This document shows, piece after piece, positions 44,469 through 53,669 of a stretch of DNA of 64,000 nucleotides (positions are counted from its first letter, which is position 1; the number at the start of each line of letters is the position of its first letter). Source of the DNA: Pseudopedobacter alpinus. GTDB taxonomy: Bacteria > Bacteroidota > Bacteroidia > Sphingobacteriales > Sphingobacteriaceae. The notes under the pieces are model-generated. The model saw only the letters and a program-made list of their open reading frames with translations. It was not told where the DNA came from and did no database searches. The DNA lies in the NCBI RefSeq assembly GCF_042684645.1, contig NZ_JBHULV010000044.1, positions 80,918 through 144,917 of the forward strand. The letters run 5' to 3'. A program made the position numbers and the translations under genes.

Positions 44469-44855
44469 TTAAAACCCAAAAAATTCTAGAATATTATGAA
44501 TGAAATTAGCTAATACATTGTTAGCAACACAGGCTTTACATTTGCTAAAAATGAATAAACAGTCAATAAAATCTGTAAAGAGGTGAAATAGTAAGCCTAT
44601 TGCAACTATACGTAATGGTTTTTTAAAAAACAGTAAACCTATATAAACCGGAATTATATATAAACTATGCAAAGGATGAAAACCAATACTGCACCTATTG
44701 GCTGCAAATATTGGATTTGCGAATAAATGATCAATATCTATTAATAGGGTGCACAACAAAATAAAATAAGCCTTTTTCCATTCTTTTCTGAAAAAAACGT
44801 AGGCTATTAAAGCCGGAAATATTAAATGTAAAGTGTAGTGGATTAGGTTTTGCAT
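44469..44855 (-). CDS. Small multi-pass membrane protein (DUF6122-like)
   Basis: A 128-residue hydrophobic protein with about four membrane segments (LIHYTLHLIFPALIAYVFF; AYFILLCTLLIDIDHLF; LYIIPVYIGLLFF; IVAIGLLFHLFTDFID). His and Asp residues in DIDHLFANP, GFHPLHS and FHLFTDFID recall metal-dependent membrane hydrolases of the YdjM type. The family name DUF6122 is from memory; function unknown. Confidence 0.65.
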   Translation of the reverse strand: MQNLIHYTLHLIFPALIAYVFFRKEWKKAYFILLCTLLIDIDHLFANPIFAANRCSIGFHPLHSLYIIPVYIGLLFFKKPLRIVAIGLLFHLFTDFIDCLFIFSKCKACVANNVLANFIHNILEFFGF

Positions 44856-45172
44856 TCGTGATGCTAATATCGTAACAAATATTAAAATTATTTAACCAAT
44901 TAATTTGATAGGATTAAGAGCTTGGTTAAAATTTACTTAATATTTTTTTAGGCTTATTTTGGCTACAAAGCTGTAAATCTTTTGGCTAGTGCTAAGCTAT
45001 TTCTACAAAATTTGCTTTTGTTCGCTTAAAAATAAGCTGATTTATTTATTTGATACAAGCCCTAATTTATTCAAATATTTTTTATTCAAATTGGTTAAGT
45101 CATAATTTGGTCTAAATTTTATGATTTTGCACCAAAATTTTGCTGAAAGATTAAAATACTTATCTTAGTAAA
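44856..45172. other. 317-base intergenic region without a supported gene
   Basis: It separates a minus-strand gene from two plus-strand small frames and should hold promoters for both directions. No hairpin, RNA gene or longer frame was recognised. Confidence 0.45.
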
Positions 45173-45325
45173 ATGTACAACAGCAAAGCAATGTCTAAGG
45201 TTAAATGTATATCTATCCCAATCCAAGGAGTTAGATTTGCTATTTTAACATTTATTGCTCCATTTATTGGTGTACGTATTGCCGCATTTATTCTTTTCAA
45301 AAACAATAAAGACTTTATTATTTAA
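45173..45325 (+). CDS. Small hydrophobic ORF 1 ending NNKDFII
   Basis: A 50-codon frame from an ATG (or 44 codons from the ATG at 45191). After a basic start (MSKVKC) it has a hydrophobic span (GVRFAILTFIAPFIGVRIAA) and ends FKNNKDFII. The stop is followed at once by a 25-nt hairpin GCCCC-N15-GGGGC (45326-45350). The same ending and hairpin recur 195 bases later. I do not recognise a family. It could be a small membrane protein or the leader part of a structured RNA. Confidence 0.4.
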   Translation: MYNSKAMSKVKCISIPIQGVRFAILTFIAPFIGVRIAAFILFKNNKDFII

Positions 45326-45350
45326 GCCCCGCTTATTTTTTATTTGGGGC
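45326..45350 (+). terminator. GCCCC/GGGGC hairpin directly after small ORF 1
   Basis: GCCCC (45326-45330) and GGGGC (45346-45350) with a 15-base AT-rich loop begin at the base after the stop codon. The tail ATTTATTTACT is only loosely T-rich. Confidence 0.55.
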
Positions 45351-45391
45351 ATTTATTTACTCCAAATAAATAATTAATAAAATATTTTATT

Positions 45392-45520
45392 GTGAAAAAT
45401 AGTTTTCATTTCGTTTTTTATAAAAATCATATCTTAAATAGTTTAATTGCTATTAGTGGATTATCTTTTTGTAATGTATTTTATATTCTTTCTGCAAATA
45501 ATAAGGCCTTTATTATCTAA
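45392..45520 (+). CDS. Small ORF 2 ending NNKAFII, from a GTG start
   Basis: A 42-codon frame, GTG start, with a hydrophobic span (ILNSLIAISGLSFCNVFYIL) and the ending ANNKAFII. The last codons and following hairpin match ORF 1 closely at the DNA level (CTTTATTAT.TAAGCCCC). The N-terminal halves differ. Lack of an ATG and of a ribosome site weakens the coding case. Unknown function. Confidence 0.35.
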   Translation: MKNSFHFVFYKNHILNSLIAISGLSFCNVFYILSANNKAFII

Positions 45521-45545
45521 GCCCCATATTTATATATTATGGGGC
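45521..45545 (+). terminator. GCCCC/GGGGC hairpin directly after small ORF 2
   Basis: GCCCCAT and ATGGGGC close a stem over TATTTATATATT-like loop sequence; it has the same 25-nt length and the same position relative to the stop codon as the hairpin at 45326-45350. Confidence 0.55.
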
Positions 45546-45669
45546 GGTATAAATTATTAAGGTAATTTATATAGCGTTTTAATAGGTGTAGAACAACACA
45601 AATTAAAGCTAAGCAATATTTATTACCCAATTTTTTTAGTAGAAATTAAGATTTATAATTATTACTGTT

Positions 45670-46053
45670 ATGGTAAAAGAGCAAATTATTGTTGGTTTAA
45701 GAGAATACCAATTATTAGAAAAGCATTTAAATAGTGCTAATATGTCCAAGTTTAATCATCAAAAATTAGCTGATGAGTTGAAATTGGCCAAAGTTGTTAA
45801 ATCTGGTGATTTACCAAGCAAGGCAATTGTATTAAATTCAATTGTTGAGATAGAAGATTCAATTGCGAATAAAACCTTTCATTTTCAGGTAGTGATGCCC
45901 AATGAAGCTAATATGAAAGAGCGAAAAATTTCTGTGTTTTCACCGATGGGCGCTGCCGTTTTAGGGTATTTAGAAGGTTCTTTTGTAGAGTGGGAAATGC
46001 CAAATGGCCTACAAAAATTTAGAATTACAAAGGTAGAACAACCCATTCATTAG
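45670..46053 (+). CDS. GreA/GreB C-terminal-domain (Rnk-like) protein
   Basis: A 127-residue protein. The FKBP-like C-terminal domain of Gre factors spans about 50-127 (IVLNSIVEIEDSIANKTFHF; ISVFSPMGAAVLGYLEGSFV; EWEMPNGLQKFRITKVE). The long coiled-coil of GreA that reaches the polymerase active site is absent; the N-terminus is a short helical region. Such proteins bind RNA polymerase or act like Rnk; the precise role is unknown. A terminator follows. Confidence 0.8.
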   Translation: MVKEQIIVGLREYQLLEKHLNSANMSKFNHQKLADELKLAKVVKSGDLPSKAIVLNSIVEIEDSIANKTFHFQVVMPNEANMKERKISVFSPMGAAVLGYLEGSFVEWEMPNGLQKFRITKVEQPIH

Positions 46054-46074
46054 GTTCGGGCTTTATTTTAGGAG

Positions 46075-46109
46075 AAAATCAGGGTGTTAAAATTTGCCCT
46101 GATTTTTTT
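46075..46109 (+). terminator. Intrinsic terminator after the Gre-like gene
   Basis: AAAATCAGGG (46075-46084) pairs with CCCTGATTTT (46097-46106), continuing into a T run. Confidence 0.88.
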
Positions 46110-46173
46110 GTTATATGCGCTATAAATAATCGCTTTTTGGTTACGGTTGTTTATATTAAAACATAAAATTAAT

Positions 46174-46803
46174 TTACTTGTTCAAGAATTTTAAATCTCC
46201 AAAATATTGCGGTTGATGAAAATCTGGATGAGTTGTTTCAACTTTATTCCAAGTTAGGAAGTGAGGTTTTGTTAATCCATCGCCACATTTATAAAAATTT
46301 GCCTTAGCTATTATGCCTTCGAAAGTTTTTATCGGTGTAAACTCAAACAATTCTTTCGGAATAATTAACAATATCTCCCAAGATATCATTCCTTCATTAT
46401 TTATAGTGGTATCTATGCTGGACTGTGTTTTAATTTTAGCTATTGTTTCGGGTAAGAGTAGTTTTCTTCCATCTCTGCTGCCTCCATAAGCAATTTTAGC
46501 GTTCCCAAAACAATTAAACTCTAAATTATAATATTCAACCTCGTTATCAAATGCAATAAACGCTTCTACACAATTATCATTACATATTTTATCATTTGTT
46601 TTTCTTACTGATGCACACAGCTCATTTTCTTCCGAAAAAAATTTAATTAATAAATGATTACCCGTATGAGCTATTGTAAAACATGATTTAATATTTGTTC
46701 TAAATTCTTCCCAAGATTGGTGTTTAATTGGATTTCTTTCTAAATTATCCATTAATTCAGAAGCTTGTTCAGTTTTAAAATTAGATATATATGGGATAAT
46801 CAT
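46174..46803 (-). CDS. CBM9-like carbohydrate-binding domain protein
   Basis: A 209-residue protein without signal peptide. It matches the pattern of single-domain carbohydrate-binding family 9-like proteins of Bacteroidota: DNCVEAFIAFDNEVEYYNLE, FNCFGNAKIAYGGSRDGRKL, ISWEILLIIPKELF and the ending HPDFHQPQYFGDLKF. Ligand and role are unknown; cytoplasmic or unusual secretion cannot be told. It stands alone. Confidence 0.75.
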   Translation of the reverse strand: MIIPYISNFKTEQASELMDNLERNPIKHQSWEEFRTNIKSCFTIAHTGNHLLIKFFSEENELCASVRKTNDKICNDNCVEAFIAFDNEVEYYNLEFNCFGNAKIAYGGSRDGRKLLLPETIAKIKTQSSIDTTINNEGMISWEILLIIPKELFEFTPIKTFEGIIAKANFYKCGDGLTKPHFLTWNKVETTHPDFHQPQYFGDLKFLNK

Positions 46804-46986
46804 AATTTTAATTTTGTTTTGTGGAGGTTTTCAATGTTTTCATCATTAATAAAGGCGTGTTATAAAATAGAGAATTTAAGTATTTTAAAGGTTATCTCAA
46901 TATCTTATTGGTTATTGAATTAACTAAACGTAAGACGATTTAAATTTGTGTAATGTTAACAATAAAATGTCAGGCAAATTCTCCTA

Positions 46987-47041
46987 CTGAGCGTAGTCTA
47001 AGGATAATGCGATGAGGCTTCCACTCCGCTCAGCCTGACAA
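46987..47041. repeat. Degenerate copy of the GAGCGNAGTC REP-like repeat
   Basis: CTGAGCGTAGTCTAAGG and CCACTCCGCTCAGCCTGACA face each other, as in the copies at 20881-21068 but with decayed arms. It lies 30 bases after the rodA stop and may end that operon's transcript. Confidence 0.6.
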
Positions 47042-47072
47042 ATTACTATTAACATTAACATCGCTCTAATTC

Positions 47073-48332
47073 CTAAATAATCCCCATTCTATTAGAATCT
47101 AATTTTAATAGTGTAAAAAGTAAAATTGTAAAACTTAACAAAGAAGAACCTCCATAACTTAAAAAAGGAAGCGGAATACCAATAACAGGCATTAAACCAA
47201 CCGTCATAGCTATGTTTACAAAAAAGTGGCAAAATATAATACAAGCTACTGCATAGCCATAAACTCTACTAAATGATGATCTCTGCCTTTCGGCTATATG
47301 GATAATTCGCATTAATAAAAACATGTACAAAGCAATAACAACAAAACTTCCTACAAAGCCCCACTCTTCGCCAACTGTACAAAAAATAAAGTCGGTGCTT
47401 TGTTCTGGCACAAAGTTGAATTTTGTTTGAGTGCCTTGCAAATAGCCTTTCCCCCATAAACCACCAGAGCCTATTGCAATTTTAGATTGATTAACATTGT
47501 AACCAGCGCCTCGTGGATCTTTAACTATACCTAAAATTAAATCAATACGCACCTTTTGGTGAGGTTTTAAAATATTGTTATAAACAAAATCTACACTAAA
47601 AATAAAAAGCACTGATAAAATAAAACCCGAAATAAATACGGCTATCAAATTTCTGTGTCTGCGGAAATTATAAATAAGCACTGCTAATAAAACTACTAAG
47701 CCAATGATGATATAAGTTTCGGGATATAGTAGTGTTAAAATGAACAATAACACCATTGTAAAACCAGCAACAAGATAAATAGGAGATAAGCCTTCTCTGT
47801 ATAATACAAAAATGAGCGAAATAAATACCAAAGCCGAACCTGCATCGGGCTGTAAAATGATTAAGAATACTGGTAAACCCAAAATGCCTAAAGTGGGCAA
47901 TAGCGTTTTCCAATCACTCATTTTACTATTCATTACGCTTAAATGCCTTGCTAGCAATAAACTAGTTGCCCATTTGGCAAATTCTGATGGTTGTAGCCTA
48001 AAACTCCCAATAGGAATCCATGCTTGGTTACCACCTACATTACGCCCAACAACTAACACAGCAACTAACAAGAGTATGGTTATCCCGTAAAAAACGGGTG
48101 AAAACGTAAACATAAACTTGTTATCAAGCAATAAAATTACTACACCAACTATAACAGAAATAATAATAAAAATAAGTTGCTTACCAGAATTACTAGATAA
48201 GTTTAGTATAGCCTCATCTTGGTTATAAACAGCAGCATAAATATTAAACCAGCCAATTGTTAAAAGACATAAATAAATGAGAATAGTTAGAAAATCTACG
48301 TTAAAGAAAAAATTCCTGCTTTGATTATTCAT
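47073..48332 (-). CDS. rodA: Rod shape-determining peptidoglycan polymerase RodA
   Basis: A 419-residue SEDS protein with about ten membrane segments. Family motifs are VGRNVGGNQAWIPIGSFRLQ (with QPSEFAKWA), QPDAGSALVFISL, and near the C-terminus FVPEQSTDFIFCTVGEEWGF, MPVIGIPLPFLSYGGSSLLS. SEDS proteins polymerise glycan strands with a class B PBP, here the PBP2 gene three bases upstream. It is the last gene of the mreCD-mrdA-rodA operon. Confidence 0.95.
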   Translation of the reverse strand: MNNQSRNFFFNVDFLTILIYLCLLTIGWFNIYAAVYNQDEAILNLSSNSGKQLIFIIISVIVGVVILLLDNKFMFTFSPVFYGITILLLVAVLVVGRNVGGNQAWIPIGSFRLQPSEFAKWATSLLLARHLSVMNSKMSDWKTLLPTLGILGLPVFLIILQPDAGSALVFISLIFVLYREGLSPIYLVAGFTMVLLFILTLLYPETYIIIGLVVLLAVLIYNFRRHRNLIAVFISGFILSVLFIFSVDFVYNNILKPHQKVRIDLILGIVKDPRGAGYNVNQSKIAIGSGGLWGKGYLQGTQTKFNFVPEQSTDFIFCTVGEEWGFVGSFVVIALYMFLLMRIIHIAERQRSSFSRVYGYAVACIIFCHFFVNIAMTVGLMPVIGIPLPFLSYGGSSLLSFTILLFTLLKLDSNRMGII

Positions 48333-48335
48333 TTA

Positions 48336-50258
48336 CTAAAAGGATTTTTTATTATCTGGTAAAACTGCAGGCTGTATAATTTTACGCGTACTTTTAGCGG
48401 TATCGTTGTTATTTGGCTTTACGTAAATTTTCTTTTGCCCGGGTAATAAATTTGCATTAATTAATCTGTCGGTATAATATTTTGGTCTGCTAATTGAATC
48501 GCGTAAATATTTTTCAATCATTAAACTAGCGATAGGAGCGCTCCAAGTTGCTCCGTAACCAGCGTTTTCAACTACCACGGCAATCGCAATTTTAGGATTT
48601 ATTCTGGGTGCAAAAGCTACAAATACCGAATGATCTTCGCCATGAGGATTTTGAACGGTTCCTGTTTTGCCACAAATCTCTATATTGTTTATTTTAGCAT
48701 TGTAAGCTGTTCCATTTGGCGCATTTACCACTCGGCTCATCCCTTCAATAACTGCATCAAAATATTTAAGGTCTATGCCAGCAGAATTCTTTTTGGTGTA
48801 TTCTTCTTTTATGATTTTTTTCTCGCCAATGGCTTTTATTAAATGTGGTTTATAATAAAAACCTCTGTTAGCAACAATGGCCATTACGTTTGCCATTTGT
48901 ACTGGAGTAATTCCTAATTCGCCTTGGCCAATTGATAATGAAATGTTAAAACTTGAGGTCCATTTATCGTTTCTAAAACTTTTAGTATAATATTCAGCAG
49001 TTGGTACTAAACCTTTACGTTCTGCAGGTAAATCAATATCTAAAATATGCCCGATGCCAAATTTCATTACCGCGTCTCGCCATTTTGTGTAAGCATTTAC
49101 AGGCCTCATTCCAGCATGGTCAATCATTCTGGAATAAGTGTAGCCGTAATAAGTATTGCAAGATTCTTCAATAGATTTTTCTAAGTTTATAGTACCATGA
49201 ACGTGGGTACAACCCATAAAACCTCTTCGGCCGTAACGGTAACCACCTGGGCAATTAAATAAAGTATTCTCATTTATTAAACCCATTTGTTGCGCTACTA
49301 AAGCATTCACCACTTTAAATATAGAACCAGGAGGGTATTCTGCCTGAATTGGTCTGATAAACATAGGTTTAAAAGGATCTTTCAGTAATTTCATGTAGTT
49401 ATTACCACGTTGCCTTCCAACCATCATATTTGGATTGTAACCTGGACTACTTATAGAAGCTAATATTTCGCCAGTTGATGGTTCAATAGCTACCACACTA
49501 CCAATTTTGTTTTGCATTAGGCTTTCGCCGTACATTTGTAGTTTTTTGTCTAAAGACGATATTAAATTATCTCCGGCAACGGCCACAGTGTCATATTTTC
49601 CTTCAAAAAAACTTCCTTGTTCTCTGTTGTGCACATCAACCATAATGTTTCTTACACCACGTTGGCCTCTCAATAAATCTTCGTAAGATTTTTCAATTCC
49701 GGTTTTACCGATGTAATCTCCTTGATTATAAAAAACACCGAACTTCTCTATTTCACGGTCGTTAACCTCACCAATGTATCCTAAAAATTGTGCAGCTGTA
49801 GAATCAGGGTAAAACCTTACAGATCTGTTTTGTACATAAAAACCGGGGTATTCAAATAATTTTTCTTGAAAAGCGGCGTATGTTAATGCTGATAATTGTT
49901 TTTGAAATAATGAAGACCTGTAAAGTGAGTAGTTTTTTGCTTTCTTAAAAGCTTTATCAAAATCGGCTTTAGATATTTTAATCAGTTTACAAAACTCTAA
50001 AGTATCCATTTCTTTTACTTGGCCGGGTATAACCATTAAATCGTAAACAGGTTCGTTTTGCACCAATACCTCTCCGTTTCTATCTAAAATAACTCCACGG
50101 GCAGGGTAAATCAGTAATTTTCTAAGTACGTTATTATCTGCCGAAAGCTTATAAGAATCGTCAACAACTTGTATATAATAAAGTTTAACCAGTAAAATAA
50201 TGCTTACAAGTATAAAAAGGCCTTGTATAATATACCTACGTTTAAAAAAACTATTCAT
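48336..50258 (-). CDS. mrdA: Penicillin-binding protein 2 (elongation transpeptidase)
   Basis: A 640-residue class B PBP: one N-terminal membrane segment (IIQGLFILVSIILLVKLYYI), a dimerisation domain with RGVILDRNGEVLVQNEP, then the transpeptidase domain with Ser312 in PPGSIFKVV (SxxK), the SCN motif in IEESCNTYYGY and KTGT in EICGKTGTVQN. It crosslinks peptidoglycan during side-wall growth with RodA. It overlaps mreD by one base and rodA follows after three. Confidence 0.95.
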   Translation of the reverse strand: MNSFFKRRYIIQGLFILVSIILLVKLYYIQVVDDSYKLSADNNVLRKLLIYPARGVILDRNGEVLVQNEPVYDLMVIPGQVKEMDTLEFCKLIKISKADFDKAFKKAKNYSLYRSSLFQKQLSALTYAAFQEKLFEYPGFYVQNRSVRFYPDSTAAQFLGYIGEVNDREIEKFGVFYNQGDYIGKTGIEKSYEDLLRGQRGVRNIMVDVHNREQGSFFEGKYDTVAVAGDNLISSLDKKLQMYGESLMQNKIGSVVAIEPSTGEILASISSPGYNPNMMVGRQRGNNYMKLLKDPFKPMFIRPIQAEYPPGSIFKVVNALVAQQMGLINENTLFNCPGGYRYGRRGFMGCTHVHGTINLEKSIEESCNTYYGYTYSRMIDHAGMRPVNAYTKWRDAVMKFGIGHILDIDLPAERKGLVPTAEYYTKSFRNDKWTSSFNISLSIGQGELGITPVQMANVMAIVANRGFYYKPHLIKAIGEKKIIKEEYTKKNSAGIDLKYFDAVIEGMSRVVNAPNGTAYNAKINNIEICGKTGTVQNPHGEDHSVFVAFAPRINPKIAIAVVVENAGYGATWSAPIASLMIEKYLRDSISRPKYYTDRLINANLLPGQKKIYVKPNNNDTAKSTRKIIQPAVLPDNKKSF

Positions 50259-50770
50259 TAACGTTGTTTCTTACTATAGAATAACAATTCTGAGATAAAA
50301 ATTAAAGATAATGTAAATAAAGAACTTATAAATACCCTGCCTAATGTAGCGGGTATTTCAGAAAATCTAAAAACTTCAAAGTTTAGCAAAAAGAAATGAT
50401 GTATTAATGTTAATAGCAAAGCATAAAAGAAAAACCACCTAAAACCCATAATGCCTAAACTAGGTTCGGGGTCACTATCATAATTGTCTTTTTGTACAGT
50501 TACGCTGGTTATTAAAACCCTAACAAATGCAGTAATTGTACAAGCACTTGCATGCAAACCAACGGTATCGCTAAAAACATCAACATTTAAACCTATTAAA
50601 AAAGCCAATGTAAAAAGCAACCAGTTTGGGGTTTCAAAAGGTAAAAGTAAAATAAATAAAATGTACAAATAAGGTGTATTTAAACCATAAAACACCATAT
50701 TTTTAAGCAAGAAAACTTGCACAAACACCAGCAGAATGTAGCGTATTGTGTTTTTTATAAAGCTATTCAT
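50258..50770 (-). CDS. mreD: Rod shape-determining protein MreD
   Basis: A 170-residue protein with about five membrane segments (YILLVFVQVFLLKNMVFYGL; YLYILFILLLPFETPNWLLF; LAFLIGLNVDVFSDTVGLHA). MreD proteins are poorly conserved in sequence; size, topology, the DVFSDTVGLHA stretch and position between mreC and mrdA support the call. It overlaps mreC by eight bases. Confidence 0.92.
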   Translation of the reverse strand: MNSFIKNTIRYILLVFVQVFLLKNMVFYGLNTPYLYILFILLLPFETPNWLLFTLAFLIGLNVDVFSDTVGLHASACTITAFVRVLITSVTVQKDNYDSDPEPSLGIMGFRWFFFYALLLTLIHHFFLLNFEVFRFSEIPATLGRVFISSLFTLSLIFISELLFYSKKQR

Positions 50771-51602
50771 TTAAGCTCTCCTTATTTGCAGCCTCTAATT
50801 CTTGCTGTTCGTTTTGAAAATTATTTTTAATTACGTAAACATATTGCAACGCATAAAAATTGGTTGAAAGTTTTACAGATATATCTAAAAAACTACCACC
50901 ACCTTTTACTCCAGATTTTAATACATTTCCTATTAATATTCCTTTTGGAAAAATCACCCCTAAGCCGGAGGTAACTACTTTTGCATTTAATTTTAAATTT
51001 AACTGATTGGGAATATCCGTTAAGGTAACTAAAGATGGGTTTTTGCCTTCCCAAATTAGCGGTCCAAAATAAGGTGTACCTTCAATAGAAGATGTAATGC
51101 GGGTATCTTCATGCAGTATAGATTGTATAGAGGAGAAATTTTCAGAAACATTCCAAACAATACCCACAACACCGTTAGTGCCAATTACACCCATCCCTTT
51201 TTTAATACCTTGCTTTGCACCCCTGTTAATAGTGATGTAATTGTTTCTGGCTGTTATGGTCTTATTTACAACTTCGGCTAAAATGTATTCGTACTTAACT
51301 ATGTGAATGGTGTCTGTAACGATAGCAGTAACCAAACTATCGTCTAAATAAGAGGATTTTAGGTTTTGCCTAAGCATCATATTCTCACGGGCTAAACTAT
51401 CATTAACTAAACTCAAATTAAGATATTTATTAACAGTATTCACGTTTTGATAAACAGTTCCTATAATTTGATTAGAGGTATTAAAGGTGCTTGCTCGTTG
51501 AAAATCGTTATTTCTGACCAATAATATGAGCGAAATGGTTAAGTAAATGATGAGAAAGAAAAAGGCATTAAACCTACTAATGAACCTCCAAAGATTTAAC
51601 AT
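50763..51602 (-). CDS. mreC: Rod shape-determining protein MreC
   Basis: A 279-residue protein: N-terminal membrane anchor (AFFFLIIYLTISLILLV), coiled coil (about 60-100), then the beta domains with TINRGAKQGIKKGMGVIGTN, GVVGIVWNVSENFSSIQSIL and VVTSGLGVIFPKGILIGNVL. It links the elongation enzymes to the cytoskeleton. First gene of the operon as seen here; mreB, usually just upstream, is not present. A minus-strand -7-like box (CAAAAATA on the plus strand) lies at 51642-51649. Confidence 0.94.
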   Translation of the reverse strand: MLNLWRFISRFNAFFFLIIYLTISLILLVRNNDFQRASTFNTSNQIIGTVYQNVNTVNKYLNLSLVNDSLARENMMLRQNLKSSYLDDSLVTAIVTDTIHIVKYEYILAEVVNKTITARNNYITINRGAKQGIKKGMGVIGTNGVVGIVWNVSENFSSIQSILHEDTRITSSIEGTPYFGPLIWEGKNPSLVTLTDIPNQLNLKLNAKVVTSGLGVIFPKGILIGNVLKSGVKGGGSFLDISVKLSTNFYALQYVYVIKNNFQNEQQELEAANKESLNE

Positions 51603-51834
51603 AGTTTCTTATAAAAATGATATTAAATTTAGGTTATTATTCAAAAATAGATGACCAAATTTTACTAAGCGCTTAATACCGAAATTTTTAAGATGATGGT
51701 GCATTTTATTTTCTCTACTGTGTAACATTTAAATACATTAGATGTAATAAATATCAGCTTTCAAAGATATAGAAAATAGCTAAGAATAGAAAAATGCTTC
51801 GTTATGATTGTTCTAGTTTACGTATGTATTAAAT

Positions 51835-53016
51835 TTATTTTGCAGGAATAGCTTTTTTTGCACCTAACAAACCTAAACTCATCACTATACTGGTTGATAA
51901 AATTATCAAGAACAATAAACCTGTTTCCACACCATTTATGCGCATTTCTGTAGGTAAATTATAAAACAATAATATGCTAATTAAGCCCCTAGGTGTAATA
52001 AATACTGATGGAGTAATAGGCATTTTTGCAACAAACTTGATGTATAGCAGGCGTATTAAATAAATTGCACTTAAAATTAATAAACCATATTGTATAAGGG
52101 TGAAATCTTGAAACTGATTTATAACAATTGTAAAACCAAAAATGACAAAGAAAAAAGTACGTATAATAAATGCGCTTTCTGCAGATAGCTGATGTAGCTG
52201 AACCAAATCTTTGGAAAGATTAGGGTAAATGAAAAATTTTCTAAAAAATGGAATTCTAATCTCGTCTGAGTTATTTAAAAATAAACCAAAAGCCAATACA
52301 ATTACTAAAGCAGATAAATGGAAGGTTTGCCCAATAGCATACACCAAAATAAGGATTGATATAATTAAGAAAAACTTAACATGATGACTAATTTTTCCAA
52401 TCAAATAGAGTAATAATAAACAGGATACTGCTGCAAATAAAATAATTAAAACTAGCTCTATCCCAAGATTTGCAAATGCTGTAAAGTTGTAAGTATCGTT
52501 ACTAATTGCAAAATTGAAAAGAATAATTCCGGCTATATCAGAGAAAGAAGATTCGTAAATAACAAATTCCCTTTGTTCTTTATTTATGCTACTAACAGAC
52601 GGTATTGCAATTGCAGAGCTAATTATACTAAACGGAATTGCATTTACAAAGCATAAATAATAAGAATAAAACGTTAACTCGTGAAGTATATAAGTGATTG
52701 CAGCAGTGGTAAGTAATAAAATAATTAAAGCAGAAAAAAAGCTTTTTTTAATTAATGTATTTTTATTCTTATCGTACTTTAAATCTAATGCGCCTTCAAA
52801 AACAATTAAAATTAAACCAACTGTACCTAAGGTAGGTAGTATTTTTAAAAAGTTAAATGTCTCTATGTCAAAATAAACCACCACTTGTTTTAAGCCAATT
52901 CCTAAAAAAAGCAATAGTAAAACAGATGGAACTTTGGTCTTCTTAGAAAACATATCGAACAGGTAAGAAAAAATTACTAGTCCACTAAGTATAATTAAAA
53001 CAGTATATGTAGTCAT
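51835..53016 (-). CDS. Cation/proton antiporter (CPA family)
   Basis: A 393-residue protein with about 11-12 membrane segments. It has the monovalent cation/proton antiporter layout: VPSVLLLLFLGIGLKQ, TLGTVGLILIVFEGALDL, an AIPFSIISSAIAIPSVSS helix, ESSFSDIAGIILFNFAI (the acidic ion-binding region) and ITPRGLISILLFY. It lacks a C-terminal TrkA-N domain. It would exchange Na+ or K+ for protons. It sits between mreC and the SMR gene, all minus strand, but with 200-300-base gaps. Confidence 0.88.
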   Translation of the reverse strand: MTTYTVLIILSGLVIFSYLFDMFSKKTKVPSVLLLLFLGIGLKQVVVYFDIETFNFLKILPTLGTVGLILIVFEGALDLKYDKNKNTLIKKSFFSALIILLLTTAAITYILHELTFYSYYLCFVNAIPFSIISSAIAIPSVSSINKEQREFVIYESSFSDIAGIILFNFAISNDTYNFTAFANLGIELVLIILFAAVSCLLLLYLIGKISHHVKFFLIISILILVYAIGQTFHLSALVIVLAFGLFLNNSDEIRIPFFRKFFIYPNLSKDLVQLHQLSAESAFIIRTFFFVIFGFTIVINQFQDFTLIQYGLLILSAIYLIRLLYIKFVAKMPITPSVFITPRGLISILLFYNLPTEMRINGVETGLLFLIILSTSIVMSLGLLGAKKAIPAK

Positions 53017-53219
53017 AAATTAGAATAAGCTATAATGGCTAAATATAAATGATTTTTATGATTATGAAATATTTATAAGAAAAACTTGCTAAGAATAGCT
53101 CAAGTTAATAATTAATGTAATTTTATTTGCAGACATTTAAAGCAGAGTGTTAAACTTTAAATTTAGGGGCATTTTAGGAGTTAATATCCCGAGTATTTTG
53201 ATAATGTGGTTGTTAGTTG

Positions 53220-53265
<46 letters not shown>

Positions 53266-53299
53266 CTAAAAAACTAACAATCGAACCATCTATCAACTA

Positions 53300-53629
53300 T
53301 TAATGTGCCGAAACATATTTTAACCCAACAATCGAACTTACCAAAGTAAATAAGAAGAATATCCGCCAAAAAGTAGCAGGCTCTTTAAATATTAAAATCC
53401 CTACAATAACAGAACCAACTGCTCCAATACCTGTCCATACTGCGTAAGCTGTGCCAATTGGAAGCGTTTGTGTAGCTTTTATGAGTAACAACATGCTAAT
53501 AATTAAACACAACAAAAAACCGCTGTACCATAAATAAACATCGTTACCTGTGCTTTCCTTAGCTTTTCCTAAACACAAAGCAAATGCGGTTTCAAATAAA
53601 CCTCCAATAATTAATAGTATCCAGTTCAT
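53300..53629 (-). CDS. Small multidrug resistance (SMR) exporter, SugE/Gdx-like
   Basis: A 109-residue protein with four membrane segments. Essential Glu13 is in GGLFETAFALCLGKAK, and the second-half signature is PIGTAYAVWTGIGAVGSVIV. The GTAYAVWTGIGAVG and N-terminal pattern are closer to the SugE/Gdx (guanidinium exporter) branch than to EmrE, but that split rests on a few residues. No guanidine riboswitch was recognised upstream. Confidence 0.9.
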   Translation of the reverse strand: MNWILLIIGGLFETAFALCLGKAKESTGNDVYLWYSGFLLCLIISMLLLIKATQTLPIGTAYAVWTGIGAVGSVIVGILIFKEPATFWRIFFLFTLVSSIVGLKYVSAH

Positions 53630-53669
53630 GTTGTTAATTGCTTAAAGTTAGACTAATGGCTGGTACGGT

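Noticed and set aside
53630..53669. Guanidine riboswitch upstream of the SMR gene
   Set aside because: The gap to the next gene is 40 bases and has none of the conserved guanidine-riboswitch motifs.
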